From Lentisphaerae bacterium RIFOXYC12_FULL_60_16 (GTDB lineage Bacteria > Verrucomicrobiota > Kiritimatiellia > UBA8416 > YA12-FULL-60-10): a stretch of 40,764 bases of DNA. The stretch is taken from positions 1 through 40,764 of the forward strand of contig MHBQ01000108.1 of assembly GCA_001803315.1 (NCBI GenBank), read 5' to 3'. The translations under genes were made by a program, and so were the position numbers. Of the stretch, positions 18,953-28,472 are shown one piece after another (positions within the stretch are counted from its first letter, which is position 1; each line of letters opens with the position of its first letter). A model generated the notes under the pieces. It searched no databases, had not been told where the DNA came from, and saw only the letters and a program-made list of their open reading frames with translations.

Positions 18953-19291
18953 ATGACGGCAGAGGTGGAGCGGCATAATGATGCGATCCTAAGCCAACTC
19001 GACTTCGCGACGACGCTTGCGGAGTACCAGCGGGGGGAACGCATCACCGGTCGGGGGAACGTGTTTATCAATCTCATCTGCCTTCTTCTCTATCTCCGGA
19101 AGACCGAAGAGCGGGAATGGCCGCATGCGTGGATTATCAAGGAGATTGGCGAGCCGGATAGAACGGATGAAACCGCCGGGTGGATGGAGATGCACTACCG
19201 AATGAAGTACCCGGAGTGCACGTGTGAACGTGAGCATTGGGCAGAACTCCGGCTGAAGGACGGCCATCTCGTTGGCATGGCGACATATTGA
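18953..19291 (+). CDS. Hypothetical protein
   Basis: 112 aa; ATG preceded by AGGAGAAG SD; no recognised domain. Confidence 0.6.
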   Translation: MTAEVERHNDAILSQLDFATTLAEYQRGERITGRGNVFINLICLLLYLRKTEEREWPHAWIIKEIGEPDRTDETAGWMEMHYRMKYPECTCEREHWAELRLKDGHLVGMATY

Positions 19292-19410
19292 AAAACATTC
19301 GACCAGGGGAATTCCGGGGACATAGAGATTAGCACACGCTTTCCCCGCGCTGTCCCGCCGCATCCGCGGTCATCGGCCGCGGCTATAGGTGGATACTTCC
19401 ACGCTGTTTG

Positions 19411-21660
19411 TCAGGGGGAGGAACGTCCTGACCATTGTTCAAATTCGGTGCGCAACAGCACCTCATCCTGCATCTCCGGGGAAAGGCGTGTGAAGTAATC
19501 CGTGTACCCCCCGATCCGGACCACTAGGTCGCGGTAGGCTTCGGGGTGGGCCTTGGCTTCCTGCAGGGTGGCCCGGTCCACGACATTGACCTGGATCTCA
19601 AACCCGCCGCGGCGGAGAAAGGAGACTACCAGGTCCTTGAGACGGTTCACGGACGATAGGTTGGTCAACAGTTGGCGGTTGAATTTTATATTGTAGGCCA
19701 CCCCGCCGATAAAGGGTGACGCATCCCAGCAGGTGGAGGAAAGGATGGCGGAGGTGGGTCCCTGGTGTTCCCGGCCCTGGGCGGGACCGCCGCCATCCGC
19801 AAAGGGCAGACCTGCGCGACGACCATCCGGCGTGGCGCCGCACTGGCGGCCCAACTGCTCGTGCATGATCCAACAGAACGCGCCGGGAATGAAATGGCTG
19901 TTGTCGGGATCCACGCGGTACCGGGCGCATTCCTGTGCAATCCGGTGTACCAGGAGTTTCATCAGGTCGTCGACCGCGGGGTCGGCATTGCCGAATTTGG
20001 GATGCCGGTTGAGAAACTGAAGACGGGTTGCCTCGTGGCCCTGAAAGTCCGTGTCGAGGACGGCCTTCATTCCGGGAAAGGTCATGGTCCGGGATTCGAA
20101 AACCTGGCGTCGGATCACCTCCAGCGAGTCCACCAGGTTGGCCAGACCGACAAAGGAACATTCGATCCAGTTATAGCGGGCGCCGCCTTCGTCGATGTCC
20201 CGGCCCCGTTTCAGGCAATCCCGGGTGAATATGCTCTGCAGCGGTTTGCCGCCGTTCAGCCGGCGGTGTTCCCGGTAATCGTTCTGGACCTTGAACCCCT
20301 CGTCGCGGATGTGCGAGGAGAGGCGGTCGAGGTAGGCATCCAGGAAGGCGTCAAATGTCGGGGCCGGTGATGGACCTGCTGCCTGGTGGCTGATTTCCTC
20401 GAGGAGGAACCAACACGTGCTGAAATAGGGGGAGGCTACCCAGACATTGCTGGATCCGGAAGGGGTGATCTCGACACAGGTTGAATTGATATAGCGATGG
20501 GATTCCCGGGCTGGAACCCCGTAACGGCGCAGTCCGCGCTGGATGGTCTCATCGCCGAACAAGGCGGGTGTGGAATATCCCTTTGAGATCAGGTCCACGG
20601 CCAGGGCGGTCAGGTCATCCGGCGTGCCTTCATGCCAGGCGATGCCGACCGTCGGGTAGACCAACCGGGTCCGGCGCAAGGCTTCCAGGCACAGGTAGGA
20701 GAGGCGGTTGGTGGTATCCCGCCCATGCCGGTCACGGCCTCCCACCATGACCGGGATGGCCAGACCGTTGGGGATCACTGCATTAATGTGAAAATAGAGC
20801 GCCTCGATCAATTGCAAGGCTCCGTTGTCGTCGAGGATTCCGGAATCAATGTCATGCCGGTAATACGGGAGCAGGGTCCGGTCCAAGCGCCCGGGAGCCG
20901 TCAATATCGCCTGGTCGGTGACCTGGACTCCCCAATCGATAAACCAGACCAGGTGGATGGCGTCCAACAAGGTTTCCGGCGGCGCCTGCATGATGTGCCG
21001 GCAGGATCGGGCGATCCGGTCCAATTCGGCCCGGCGGGCGGGTGCGGCAAGGGGGATGGCGGATTCAACCGCTTGTGCGGCATGTCCGATCATACCGATC
21101 AAGCCGGCCACGCCGGAAGCAAAAGCCGCATACGTCTCGCGGCGTTCCCCCGTGGAATTCGACGCACGCTGTTCAATGATACGGTTCAACCTGGCCAGAC
21201 CGAACCGGAAAGCCAGGGAACGATCCAATTCGCAATGGCCGGTCTGGCCGGGTTCCGGGCCGAACGTTCCCAGGTAGGCGGTCATGGCGTCATGTTCGGC
21301 ATCGGGGATGGTCCCGCCCTGGCAAGCGGGAAGGTTTTCCGCGGAAAACGACGGGAGTCCGGCCAGCAGATCCGGTTCGTGCATGGTAAACGGGATGGAT
21401 TCCAGGCGGGCACGGGTCCGGAGTCCCCGCCGGATCCGTCGCGGCAAACCCTCGGATGCCTTCAGGGACTGGTATCCTGTCCGGAGCAGGTGGGCGCTCT
21501 GCCATTGCCATCCGGTGTCGGTTTTTGTAGCGAGGATCCTGGACCGGATGGCGTCACACCGTGCGTCAGATGAAATGGAGTCGAACCGAAACCGGATTTC
21601 CGGTTCCGGGTTATTCCGGGTTGTTTCGTTATAATGCAGGGTAGCGTCGGATCGTTTCAT
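19411..21660 (-). CDS. Glycyl radical enzyme (PFL-like, C-x-E type), GRE2
   Basis: 749 aa; 'VVRIGGYTDYF' radical loop (19501-19518) and 'INSTCVEITPSGSSN' active site (Cys codon 20476-20478). Confidence 0.9.
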   Translation of the reverse strand: MKRSDATLHYNETTRNNPEPEIRFRFDSISSDARCDAIRSRILATKTDTGWQWQSAHLLRTGYQSLKASEGLPRRIRRGLRTRARLESIPFTMHEPDLLAGLPSFSAENLPACQGGTIPDAEHDAMTAYLGTFGPEPGQTGHCELDRSLAFRFGLARLNRIIEQRASNSTGERRETYAAFASGVAGLIGMIGHAAQAVESAIPLAAPARRAELDRIARSCRHIMQAPPETLLDAIHLVWFIDWGVQVTDQAILTAPGRLDRTLLPYYRHDIDSGILDDNGALQLIEALYFHINAVIPNGLAIPVMVGGRDRHGRDTTNRLSYLCLEALRRTRLVYPTVGIAWHEGTPDDLTALAVDLISKGYSTPALFGDETIQRGLRRYGVPARESHRYINSTCVEITPSGSSNVWVASPYFSTCWFLLEEISHQAAGPSPAPTFDAFLDAYLDRLSSHIRDEGFKVQNDYREHRRLNGGKPLQSIFTRDCLKRGRDIDEGGARYNWIECSFVGLANLVDSLEVIRRQVFESRTMTFPGMKAVLDTDFQGHEATRLQFLNRHPKFGNADPAVDDLMKLLVHRIAQECARYRVDPDNSHFIPGAFCWIMHEQLGRQCGATPDGRRAGLPFADGGGPAQGREHQGPTSAILSSTCWDASPFIGGVAYNIKFNRQLLTNLSSVNRLKDLVVSFLRRGGFEIQVNVVDRATLQEAKAHPEAYRDLVVRIGGYTDYFTRLSPEMQDEVLLRTEFEQWSGRSSP

Positions 21661-21663
21661 GGC

Positions 21664-24537
21664 TTATGGGATAGGTTTAATTTCCTGGATGGCATCCTGC
21701 GAAAAACCGGAGTCGGTTTTAGCGATGAAGGAAGATTCGATATCGGTTTTCAGATGGCGGATGTTTTCCATGAAATGCTTAACATTGGGATCGTGTTCTT
21801 CGCGTCCATGTCCCGCGAGGCAGAGCGCATCGTAAACGGGGGACCACTGGTCCTCGTTGGTTTCGATCTCGATGCAGGGATTGAGCACATACTTTCCCGT
21901 GCGGATGCGCACGAACAGTTTGCGGTTGGCGGAATAATTTCCCGCGATCTCGTTTCGGGCCAGGACGGAAGATAGATAGGCGCGAACCCGCCGGCGTTCC
22001 GGGATGACTGGTTCGGGGAAATGTTGGAGCGGTGCGACGAAGTCGCCGGTTTGGAAGAGGGGTTCCCGGAAACGTTCCGCCTTGCCCAGCACGGCTTCGA
22101 AGCGGGCGAACATGGAGTGGACTAGGAAGAATTCCATTTGATGACGATCGAGTTTAACGAGGCGGCCATGAACCCGCAAGCGGAGTGAGGAGGGTGCCAG
22201 GGTTTCGTACACGGGAGCAAACTTGTCGCGGGCAAACGATGGGTTTTCGTAAGCTTCGCGCAGGGCCATTTGAAACGCGATCAGGCCGGTATTGTCGCGG
22301 GCTCGCGGATCGGCGCCATCGGCGATCAACTGTTTGACCAGGTCGATCTGGCCCAGACGGGCGGCCAACATCAGGGGCGTCTGGTTGAGCGGATTCCGGA
22401 AGTTGACGCCGTATTGGTTGATTTTCCGGCGGAGGGAACTCCAGCCCTTCTCGTGATAATCGCGGGTGTATTTGGCCTCCTCGTTGGCGCGATGAACCTC
22501 CGGGGTGTGGGCGGGGTTGAAGCCAAGTTCGCGCAATTGCCGGAATATATGGCGCAGGGAATAGGCCAGGGCATAGTCGAACAGCAACAGTTTGGCCTGG
22601 CGATTGAAGCGATTCGGATCCAGCGCTTCCTTCAGCAGGTCGGGGTAGGTGGCGGTCGTCAGGACGCGCCATGGCACGGTCTGGGTCCCCAGGATTACCC
22701 GTCGGATCTCGTCGGCCTGGTCGCGTTTGCCCTGCTGTTCGAGTTTGTTGGCTTCCGCCTTCCATTCGTCGAGGGACGAGGTCTGGTCGGCGACACGAAT
22801 CTCCCGCTTTTCGACGTGAAGATCGAGCAGATGGAAGAGGCGGTGATGGGTCTGGCTTTCGATAAGGTAGAGGTTGCGGATCGAACGCGTCGCGGCGACG
22901 TAAAGCGCGTTGATGAAAAATTTGTAGGCTTCCAGCGATTTGTCCGTTTTATCCTTGTTCCGGGCGTAGGCCAGTTCATTCCGCTGAAGATCGTCGGGGG
23001 TTACGTCCCGGGTGATTTCCTGGAATTCGGCGGGGTGGCCGGAAACGAAGTCGAGCAGAATCACGTTCTCGTATTCGAGTCCCTTGGCGTCCTGTACGGA
23101 GAAGATCAGCGGTGTTTGGAAGAAGGCGCGGGCGGCGGGTTTGTCCTCGGGGCGGAGCACCATGACGGCGAACCGCGTGGAACGGTTGGTGCGGCGGTTG
23201 AGTTCCTGTTTGGTCCGGGGCGTATCTTCGAGCAATTCGATCGTGCCGGGTTTGTCGGCGACGGACCGTACCAGATAGTTGCTTTCCCGGTCGATCGAGC
23301 CGAAACGGGTGTGTTTGATCAACAAGAGTCGATTGGCAAGTCGGGTGATTTCGGGGGAGTTCCGGTAGTTGGCGTTCAAGACCCGGATGATCTCTCCGTG
23401 GCCGGAGAGCCGTTCCTCGTAGAAGAGGGTCTTAACGGCGGCCCAGGAGAAGAAGTTGGGATGCACGATCTGGTTGGAATCGCCGCACAAGACGAAACGG
23501 GTGGGGTGACGCAGGGACTTCAGGATGAGCGCCAGTTGGACGGCCGTCAGATCCTGGACTTCATCCGCGACGATCCAATCGTATGCCGGCTGGCAACGGG
23601 GAAGGTGTCCGTGGCAGATCAGATTCAGGTCGTAATAGCCGGTGGACTTCAGGACGGCGAGGTATCTGACAAACAAGTCGTAGACGGCGGGGCGTTCTTC
23701 GCCGGTGAAGATCGAGCGACGGACGCCAAGCGAGAGATAATCGTCGCGTGAAAGGTGGGGCCGGTCGATGGAAGCGCCCGTGATGACGCCGTTGAATTCC
23801 TCGAACAAACGGTGGGAGTCCCGGATCGGTCCGCCATGGCAATGCCGCCGGAACCAATCGGCGAAAGCCGTGTAGTCCATCGGTTTCCCGGGTGGTACGG
23901 CGATGGTTTCGAGATATTCGCGGAAGGAGAGAAATTCGACGTTCTGGCCGTCGTTTTCGTAATGATGGCCGTAGTACAGGGAGCGGGCATTTTCCACGAG
24001 GAACGGCGAATGGGTCACGTAGAGGATGTCACCGGAGAATTGGCGCAGCTTGGCCAGGGTGAGAACGGTCTTTCCACTTCCGGCGGATCCGATCAGGATC
24101 AGCGGCGGGGCTTGGATGAGCGCCTGATCCTGGAGATCGTCGAAGGAAAGGATTTTGTCGAGCAGATGGAACTTCCCGGATTTCGGGTTGATGTAATGCA
24201 GGCGTTCGAGGTCGGCGGGTTGAACGGCGTCGGGGTGCGCCAGTGGGGCCAATTTGGATTCGTCGATGGTCGCGCCATTCAGAAAGCGGGACTTTTCATA
24301 AGCATGGTTGCGGATGATTTCCAGCAACAGCAAATGCCGCGCGTCGCCGCAAACGCCAAAACGGAAAATGAGACGGTCGCTGTCGTTCAGCTTGGCGCGG
24401 TAATAGGAGGATCCGGTGAGCTTTTTCGCATCCGCGGCCCGGAAGTCGCCTTTGCGGAGGTGTTCGACAACGCGGTCGTAAGAAGGTTTCAAGCCGGACG
24501 TGTCGAGGTCGTGATGCGTTAAAATCGGAATATCCAT
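21664..24537 (-). CDS. SF1 (UvrD-like) helicase/ATPase with N-terminal RelE/ParE-like domain and C-terminal ankyrin repeats
   Basis: Walker A 'LIGSAGSGKTVL'; Walker B 'DWIVADEVQDLTAVQ'; 'LCGDSNQIVHP'; 'SVQDAKGLEYENVILLD'; 'YVAATRS'. Ankyrin-like 'NPLNQTPLMLAARLGQIDLVKQLIADGADPRARDNTG'. N-terminal 'KLTGSSYYRAKLNDSDRLIFRF...LLLLEIIRNHAYEKSRFL' is RelE-like. ATG 24576 is an alternative start. Confidence 0.85.
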   Translation of the reverse strand: MDIPILTHHDLDTSGLKPSYDRVVEHLRKGDFRAADAKKLTGSSYYRAKLNDSDRLIFRFGVCGDARHLLLLEIIRNHAYEKSRFLNGATIDESKLAPLAHPDAVQPADLERLHYINPKSGKFHLLDKILSFDDLQDQALIQAPPLILIGSAGSGKTVLTLAKLRQFSGDILYVTHSPFLVENARSLYYGHHYENDGQNVEFLSFREYLETIAVPPGKPMDYTAFADWFRRHCHGGPIRDSHRLFEEFNGVITGASIDRPHLSRDDYLSLGVRRSIFTGEERPAVYDLFVRYLAVLKSTGYYDLNLICHGHLPRCQPAYDWIVADEVQDLTAVQLALILKSLRHPTRFVLCGDSNQIVHPNFFSWAAVKTLFYEERLSGHGEIIRVLNANYRNSPEITRLANRLLLIKHTRFGSIDRESNYLVRSVADKPGTIELLEDTPRTKQELNRRTNRSTRFAVMVLRPEDKPAARAFFQTPLIFSVQDAKGLEYENVILLDFVSGHPAEFQEITRDVTPDDLQRNELAYARNKDKTDKSLEAYKFFINALYVAATRSIRNLYLIESQTHHRLFHLLDLHVEKREIRVADQTSSLDEWKAEANKLEQQGKRDQADEIRRVILGTQTVPWRVLTTATYPDLLKEALDPNRFNRQAKLLLFDYALAYSLRHIFRQLRELGFNPAHTPEVHRANEEAKYTRDYHEKGWSSLRRKINQYGVNFRNPLNQTPLMLAARLGQIDLVKQLIADGADPRARDNTGLIAFQMALREAYENPSFARDKFAPVYETLAPSSLRLRVHGRLVKLDRHQMEFFLVHSMFARFEAVLGKAERFREPLFQTGDFVAPLQHFPEPVIPERRRVRAYLSSVLARNEIAGNYSANRKLFVRIRTGKYVLNPCIEIETNEDQWSPVYDALCLAGHGREEHDPNVKHFMENIRHLKTDIESSFIAKTDSGFSQDAIQEIKPIP

Positions 24538-24620
24538 GCGCTTTTTCCACCCTAACCGGAAACGAAATCGAACCATAACGAACGGATGGTTTGGTTGGGA
24601 GAAAAATCGTCACAATCCCC

Positions 24621-24650
24621 TTGAATCGGCAAAGTGAAACCCGCTACATA
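24621..24650 (+). promoter_or_regulatory. Weak candidate promoter TTGAAT-N18-TACATA close to the ATG at 24656
   Basis: -10-like hexamer lies 5 nt before the ATG; overlaps perfect inverted repeat CCGCT-ACAT-AGCGG (24641-24654). Confidence 0.3.
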
Positions 24651-24655
24651 GCGGT

Positions 24656-27600
24656 ATGGGTAGCCACTCGATTCAGGAAATGGGTTGGATGCACGGTGTG
24701 CAGGAACCGATATGGCGTGAACCGGGGCAGGCCAAGGACACGGCTTACCTGGAGGCGGCTACCCTTCGATATTCGGCAGAAGGCCGGGAGGTCGTCGGCC
24801 GGAATCGCAGCTGCTTCAACAACCGGCCGCTGTATTGTCCATCCCGGGAACGGGGTGTTGTGCTGGCGGGTGATCGACCGTTTCTGCGTTTGTTGGATGA
24901 TCACCGGGTTGCCGGATCCATGGCGTGGGGATTCATGCGCGGTGATTCCAGTGCATGGATGCATGCATTCAATTCCGTCGAGATGAGGTACCGGTGCGGG
25001 CGGATTACCTGGACGCTTTCCGATCCGGCTTTTGCCGGGGTGGTTATCATTCTGACCGTGGTTCCACTCGACACCGTGGCGGGGTTTGCCTTTCAGCTTG
25101 TGGGGCAGGGGTTGCGTCCCCACGATCATTTGGTTTGGACATTTGGTGGAGCCTATGCCGGCGGTACGCCGGGGTCTCTGAAAGGGAATCCACGGTGGCT
25201 GTGGGATCCGATCATGCAGGGAAATCCCGCCATTTGCCGGTCGGGGGACCCGCGGAAACCCGAACTTGGCCTTGTGTTTGAACCTGAAAAATCATGGAAC
25301 AACCGGGTGCTGATCGAACCATTCCTGGTCCGGATTCTTGCGGCACCTGACACGGCCATGGGAGCAGCTGGATGCCTGGATCGGCCCGGTCAAATCCACG
25401 TGGCTGACGGGAAATCGATCGAGTCACCTGCCAGCCTGCTGGCATCGAAAGGTGGTGACCATCCGGTTGTCTGTGCCACCCACGAGCTTGCAGTGGACAC
25501 CACCATCCTTTACGGGGCGTTTGAAATCGCTTCCGCAGATGCCCCGGCTGAATCCCTGGCATCCCGCAGGCCTCGTGAAGCATTCGAAAAGGCGCACGCC
25601 TACCTGGATTCCGTCGAGCGGGTTCGGATTGAGACTCCCGATGACCGGATCAACGCCGCCATGGCGGCGGTGTGCCATCCCATGGATGCCGCCTGTGACC
25701 ATTCGCCCACCCTTTTCCGGCATGGTTGCATGGCGTATTCCGTTCTCTTCCTGGGATGGCGGGTGATATTCGGGTCCACCATGTTGGGGTGGCATGACCG
25801 GGTGAAGGGCAATGCGCGGCATTATATCGGGCTCCAGAACCGCGATGATCCGGTGCGCGTCCGTCCGGTTGCGAAACCGGAACTCCTGCTGACCAGTCAG
25901 GCCGATTCCTCCCGTTTCTTTGGGAAAGGACGTATCCATAACCCGCCCTGGGTGATGTACGACACCCAGTCCCAGTTTTTCGACCAGACGCTGCATGACT
26001 GGCGTTGGACGGCCGATCCGGAGTTGGAAGCCATGCTCCGTCCTGCCCTGGAGCTGCATCTCGAATGGGCGTGGGAATGTTTCGATCCGGATGATGATGG
26101 CCTGTACGAAAGTTACATCAACACCCTGCCGACGGATTCCGTCTGGTACAATGGCGGTGGCAGTGTTGAAGAATCGGCCTACATCTATTATGGCCATCTG
26201 GCGGCCCGGGATATGGCTCGTCGAGCCGGAGATTCGGATGCTGCCGCCCGTCATCATGCGCGGGCCGGGAAAATACAGGCGGCCATACGATCCGTTCTCT
26301 GGCTGGAAGACCGGGGACACTATGGCCTGTATCGGGAACAAAACGGCCACCGGCGTGTCCATGTCGACGCCTGGGTCTACAGTCAGTTTCTTCCGATCGA
26401 TGTCGGCCTGAGCTCGCGATTCGAGGCATTGCAATCCCTGTACTATACGGAATGGGGGCTTGAACGTGTCCGGCTGCCCTTTGGAGGCGAATTGTGTCAG
26501 CCCTCCAACTGGGTCCCGTGGAAATGGTCTGTCCGGGACATGTTCAACGGCGACATCTGGCATCTTGCGCTGGCCTACTTCCAGACTGGACTGGGGGATG
26601 AAGGATTCAAGCTCCTGCTTGGTGCCGTGCTGGAGAGTTGTTACGCGGGTGCCGTGCCGGGCGGATTCAGCCATATCGGAGCGGGAACGGATTTCTCGGA
26701 CTGCAAGGATATGTTTGCGCGGAGCGTGGTCGAAGGGTTGTTTGGTTTCGATCCGGATTACCCCAACGAGATTGTCAGGATCCATCCCGCCTGGCCGTCT
26801 GCCTGGCCCCGGGCAGCCATTGTCACCCCGGACTTCAGCCTGGATTATCAGCAGGGGGAGACCACCGAAGCGTACCACCTGTCCCTGTCACGTCCGGCGC
26901 GGATGGAGTTTCTACTTCCCGTTCGCGCTTTAAGTATCCTGGCGCTTGAAGTCAATGGGCATCCGGTGCCATGGACGGTCGAGCCCGGATTCAATGGCTC
27001 GCTGGTCCGGTTCACGGTTCCGTCCGGCATCACGGCCGCGATCAGGATTCAAACGGCGGGACGATATGACGCCCCGGTTCCGATCCATTACCGAGCGCGG
27101 GTGGGTGAGGCGTTATCGTTGAAACCCTTGCGGGGACAACTGATTGGTTGGCATGATTTTCATCGGGTATGTAACTGTGCCACGCTTCAGTCAGGGGCAC
27201 TGGAGGGGGTCTGTGCGAACCAGGAGGGTCATCATCTGGTTTTACTTGAAACCCGGACCGGTGAATTGCCCGCCTTCGAAATATGCAAGATCGAGATTAC
27301 GGATCCGGTTGCTGAGTCGGAACACCGTCTTAAGACTCCCCGCCAAGCCTCATCGGATTCCGGTTGGGAGTGTCTGGATCTGGAAGCCGTTTTCAACGGT
27401 GATGTTCGTACTATTTTCCAGCAATCCTATCTGTCGCCCTGGGCGGAAACCTGCTCGGTACGGTTGGGCTCGGACGGTTATTCGGCGTGGACCTTCCCTT
27501 TCTGGAGTGATAAACCGCCCGCCATTGATCTGGCCCATGTGGAGGGGCTGACGCGTCCAGACGGCAGGCTGTGGACTCCCCAGCAGGTGCCGTTCACCGC

Positions 27601-28033
27601 AATCAAGGGTGACCGGAACATAGTGTTTACATCCCGTTGGGATAACTGGCCCACCATGATTCGAGTTCCGGTCCGTCGGCGGGCAAAGATGGCCTGGGCC
27701 CTGATCTGCGGATCGACCTTTCCGATGCAAACCCGGATTGCCAACGGGGTGTTACGCTTTTCCTACGCAGACGGCACGCATGAGGAGCTTGAATTGATCC
27801 CGCCCTTGAACTACTGGATGCTGTCCTCCTGGGGTGGAAACGATTATGACCTGGACCTGGATCGGTTTTGTTTTCCCGATGGTCCTCCGCCCATGGTCCA
27901 GCTGGGTAACAACTGCCGGGCCATGGTGCTCTCATGGCGCTTAAAACCCGGGGTGGTTTTAGATGCCGTTGAATTGGAGACCTTATCCGAAGATGTGGTC
28001 ATCGGCCTCATGGGCTTGAGCCTCGTTTCCTGA
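24656..28033 (+). CDS. Six-hairpin glycosidase-like protein (possibly DUF4450 family)
   Basis: 1125 aa; alpha-toroid region with 'WEWAWECFDPDDDGLYESYINTLPTDSVWYNGGGSVEESAYIYYGHLAARDMA', 'PFGGELCQPSNWVPWKWSVRDMFNGDIWHLALAYFQTGLGDEGF'; C-terminal beta-sandwich-like region. Confidence 0.7.
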   Translation: MGSHSIQEMGWMHGVQEPIWREPGQAKDTAYLEAATLRYSAEGREVVGRNRSCFNNRPLYCPSRERGVVLAGDRPFLRLLDDHRVAGSMAWGFMRGDSSAWMHAFNSVEMRYRCGRITWTLSDPAFAGVVIILTVVPLDTVAGFAFQLVGQGLRPHDHLVWTFGGAYAGGTPGSLKGNPRWLWDPIMQGNPAICRSGDPRKPELGLVFEPEKSWNNRVLIEPFLVRILAAPDTAMGAAGCLDRPGQIHVADGKSIESPASLLASKGGDHPVVCATHELAVDTTILYGAFEIASADAPAESLASRRPREAFEKAHAYLDSVERVRIETPDDRINAAMAAVCHPMDAACDHSPTLFRHGCMAYSVLFLGWRVIFGSTMLGWHDRVKGNARHYIGLQNRDDPVRVRPVAKPELLLTSQADSSRFFGKGRIHNPPWVMYDTQSQFFDQTLHDWRWTADPELEAMLRPALELHLEWAWECFDPDDDGLYESYINTLPTDSVWYNGGGSVEESAYIYYGHLAARDMARRAGDSDAAARHHARAGKIQAAIRSVLWLEDRGHYGLYREQNGHRRVHVDAWVYSQFLPIDVGLSSRFEALQSLYYTEWGLERVRLPFGGELCQPSNWVPWKWSVRDMFNGDIWHLALAYFQTGLGDEGFKLLLGAVLESCYAGAVPGGFSHIGAGTDFSDCKDMFARSVVEGLFGFDPDYPNEIVRIHPAWPSAWPRAAIVTPDFSLDYQQGETTEAYHLSLSRPARMEFLLPVRALSILALEVNGHPVPWTVEPGFNGSLVRFTVPSGITAAIRIQTAGRYDAPVPIHYRARVGEALSLKPLRGQLIGWHDFHRVCNCATLQSGALEGVCANQEGHHLVLLETRTGELPAFEICKIEITDPVAESEHRLKTPRQASSDSGWECLDLEAVFNGDVRTIFQQSYLSPWAETCSVRLGSDGYSAWTFPFWSDKPPAIDLAHVEGLTRPDGRLWTPQQVPFTAIKGDRNIVFTSRWDNWPTMIRVPVRRRAKMAWALICGSTFPMQTRIANGVLRFSYADGTHEELELIPPLNYWMLSSWGGNDYDLDLDRFCFPDGPPPMVQLGNNCRAMVLSWRLKPGVVLDAVELETLSEDVVIGLMGLSLVS

Positions 28034-28152
28034 AAGTTGTCCTCAACAGCTTACTGAACAATGCAAACCCCGCGAATATTGTATCACAAATGTGCATCTC
28101 AATCGGATGTGGCCGTTTTGGTTTTGCGATCTGCCGGCCGTTCGGCGGGACA

Positions 28153-28181
28153 TTGACAATGTGGTCACAGGTGGTTACATT
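28153..28181 (+). promoter_or_regulatory. Predicted promoter TTGACA-N17-TACATT of the toxin-antitoxin operon
   Basis: -35 28153-28158, -10 28176-28181, immediately before ATG 28182 and 6 nt before in-frame ATG 28188. Confidence 0.55.
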
Positions 28182-28469
28182 ATGGACATGAAACGCAGAA
28201 AGAAACCGTTTGTTTATCCCGTCGAGAAGGGCCGTGTTGTGTCGGTTCGGGAAGCCAAGGCGCAGTTGTCGGCCCTCATTGGTCGTGCAGGGACAGGAGA
28301 ATCAATTACCATCGCGTGGCACGGGCGGCCTCGCGCGCGACTTGTCCCGATTGATGAAACGCGTCGGAAATTCAAAGTGGATCGTGCATGGTTGAAATCC
28401 ATGAAGGTACAGGGTGCCGGCGAACGGTCGGAAGTGATGGTGAGAAACGACCGTGATGCCAGGGGGTGA
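28182..28469 (+). CDS. Type II antitoxin, Phd/YefM-like
   Basis: 'VVSVREAKAQLSALIGRAGTGESITIAWHGRPRARLVPID' matches the prevent-host-death antitoxin pattern. Start may be 28182 or 28188. Confidence 0.88.
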   Translation: MDMKRRKKPFVYPVEKGRVVSVREAKAQLSALIGRAGTGESITIAWHGRPRARLVPIDETRRKFKVDRAWLKSMKVQGAGERSEVMVRNDRDARG

Positions 28470-28472
28470 TGC

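Noticed and set aside
15500-19300. CRISPR array or tRNA-anchored integrative element in the accessory stretch
   Set aside because: Only two repeat copies ~2.2 kb apart; no regular spacers, no tRNA and no integrase recognised.
22270-23751. 493-aa plus-strand ORF opposite the helicase
   Set aside because: Gly/Val-rich low-information translation; helicase motifs on the other strand are decisive.
25424-26878. 484-aa minus-strand ORF opposite the glycosidase-like gene
   Set aside because: Shadow ORF of the plus-strand CDS.
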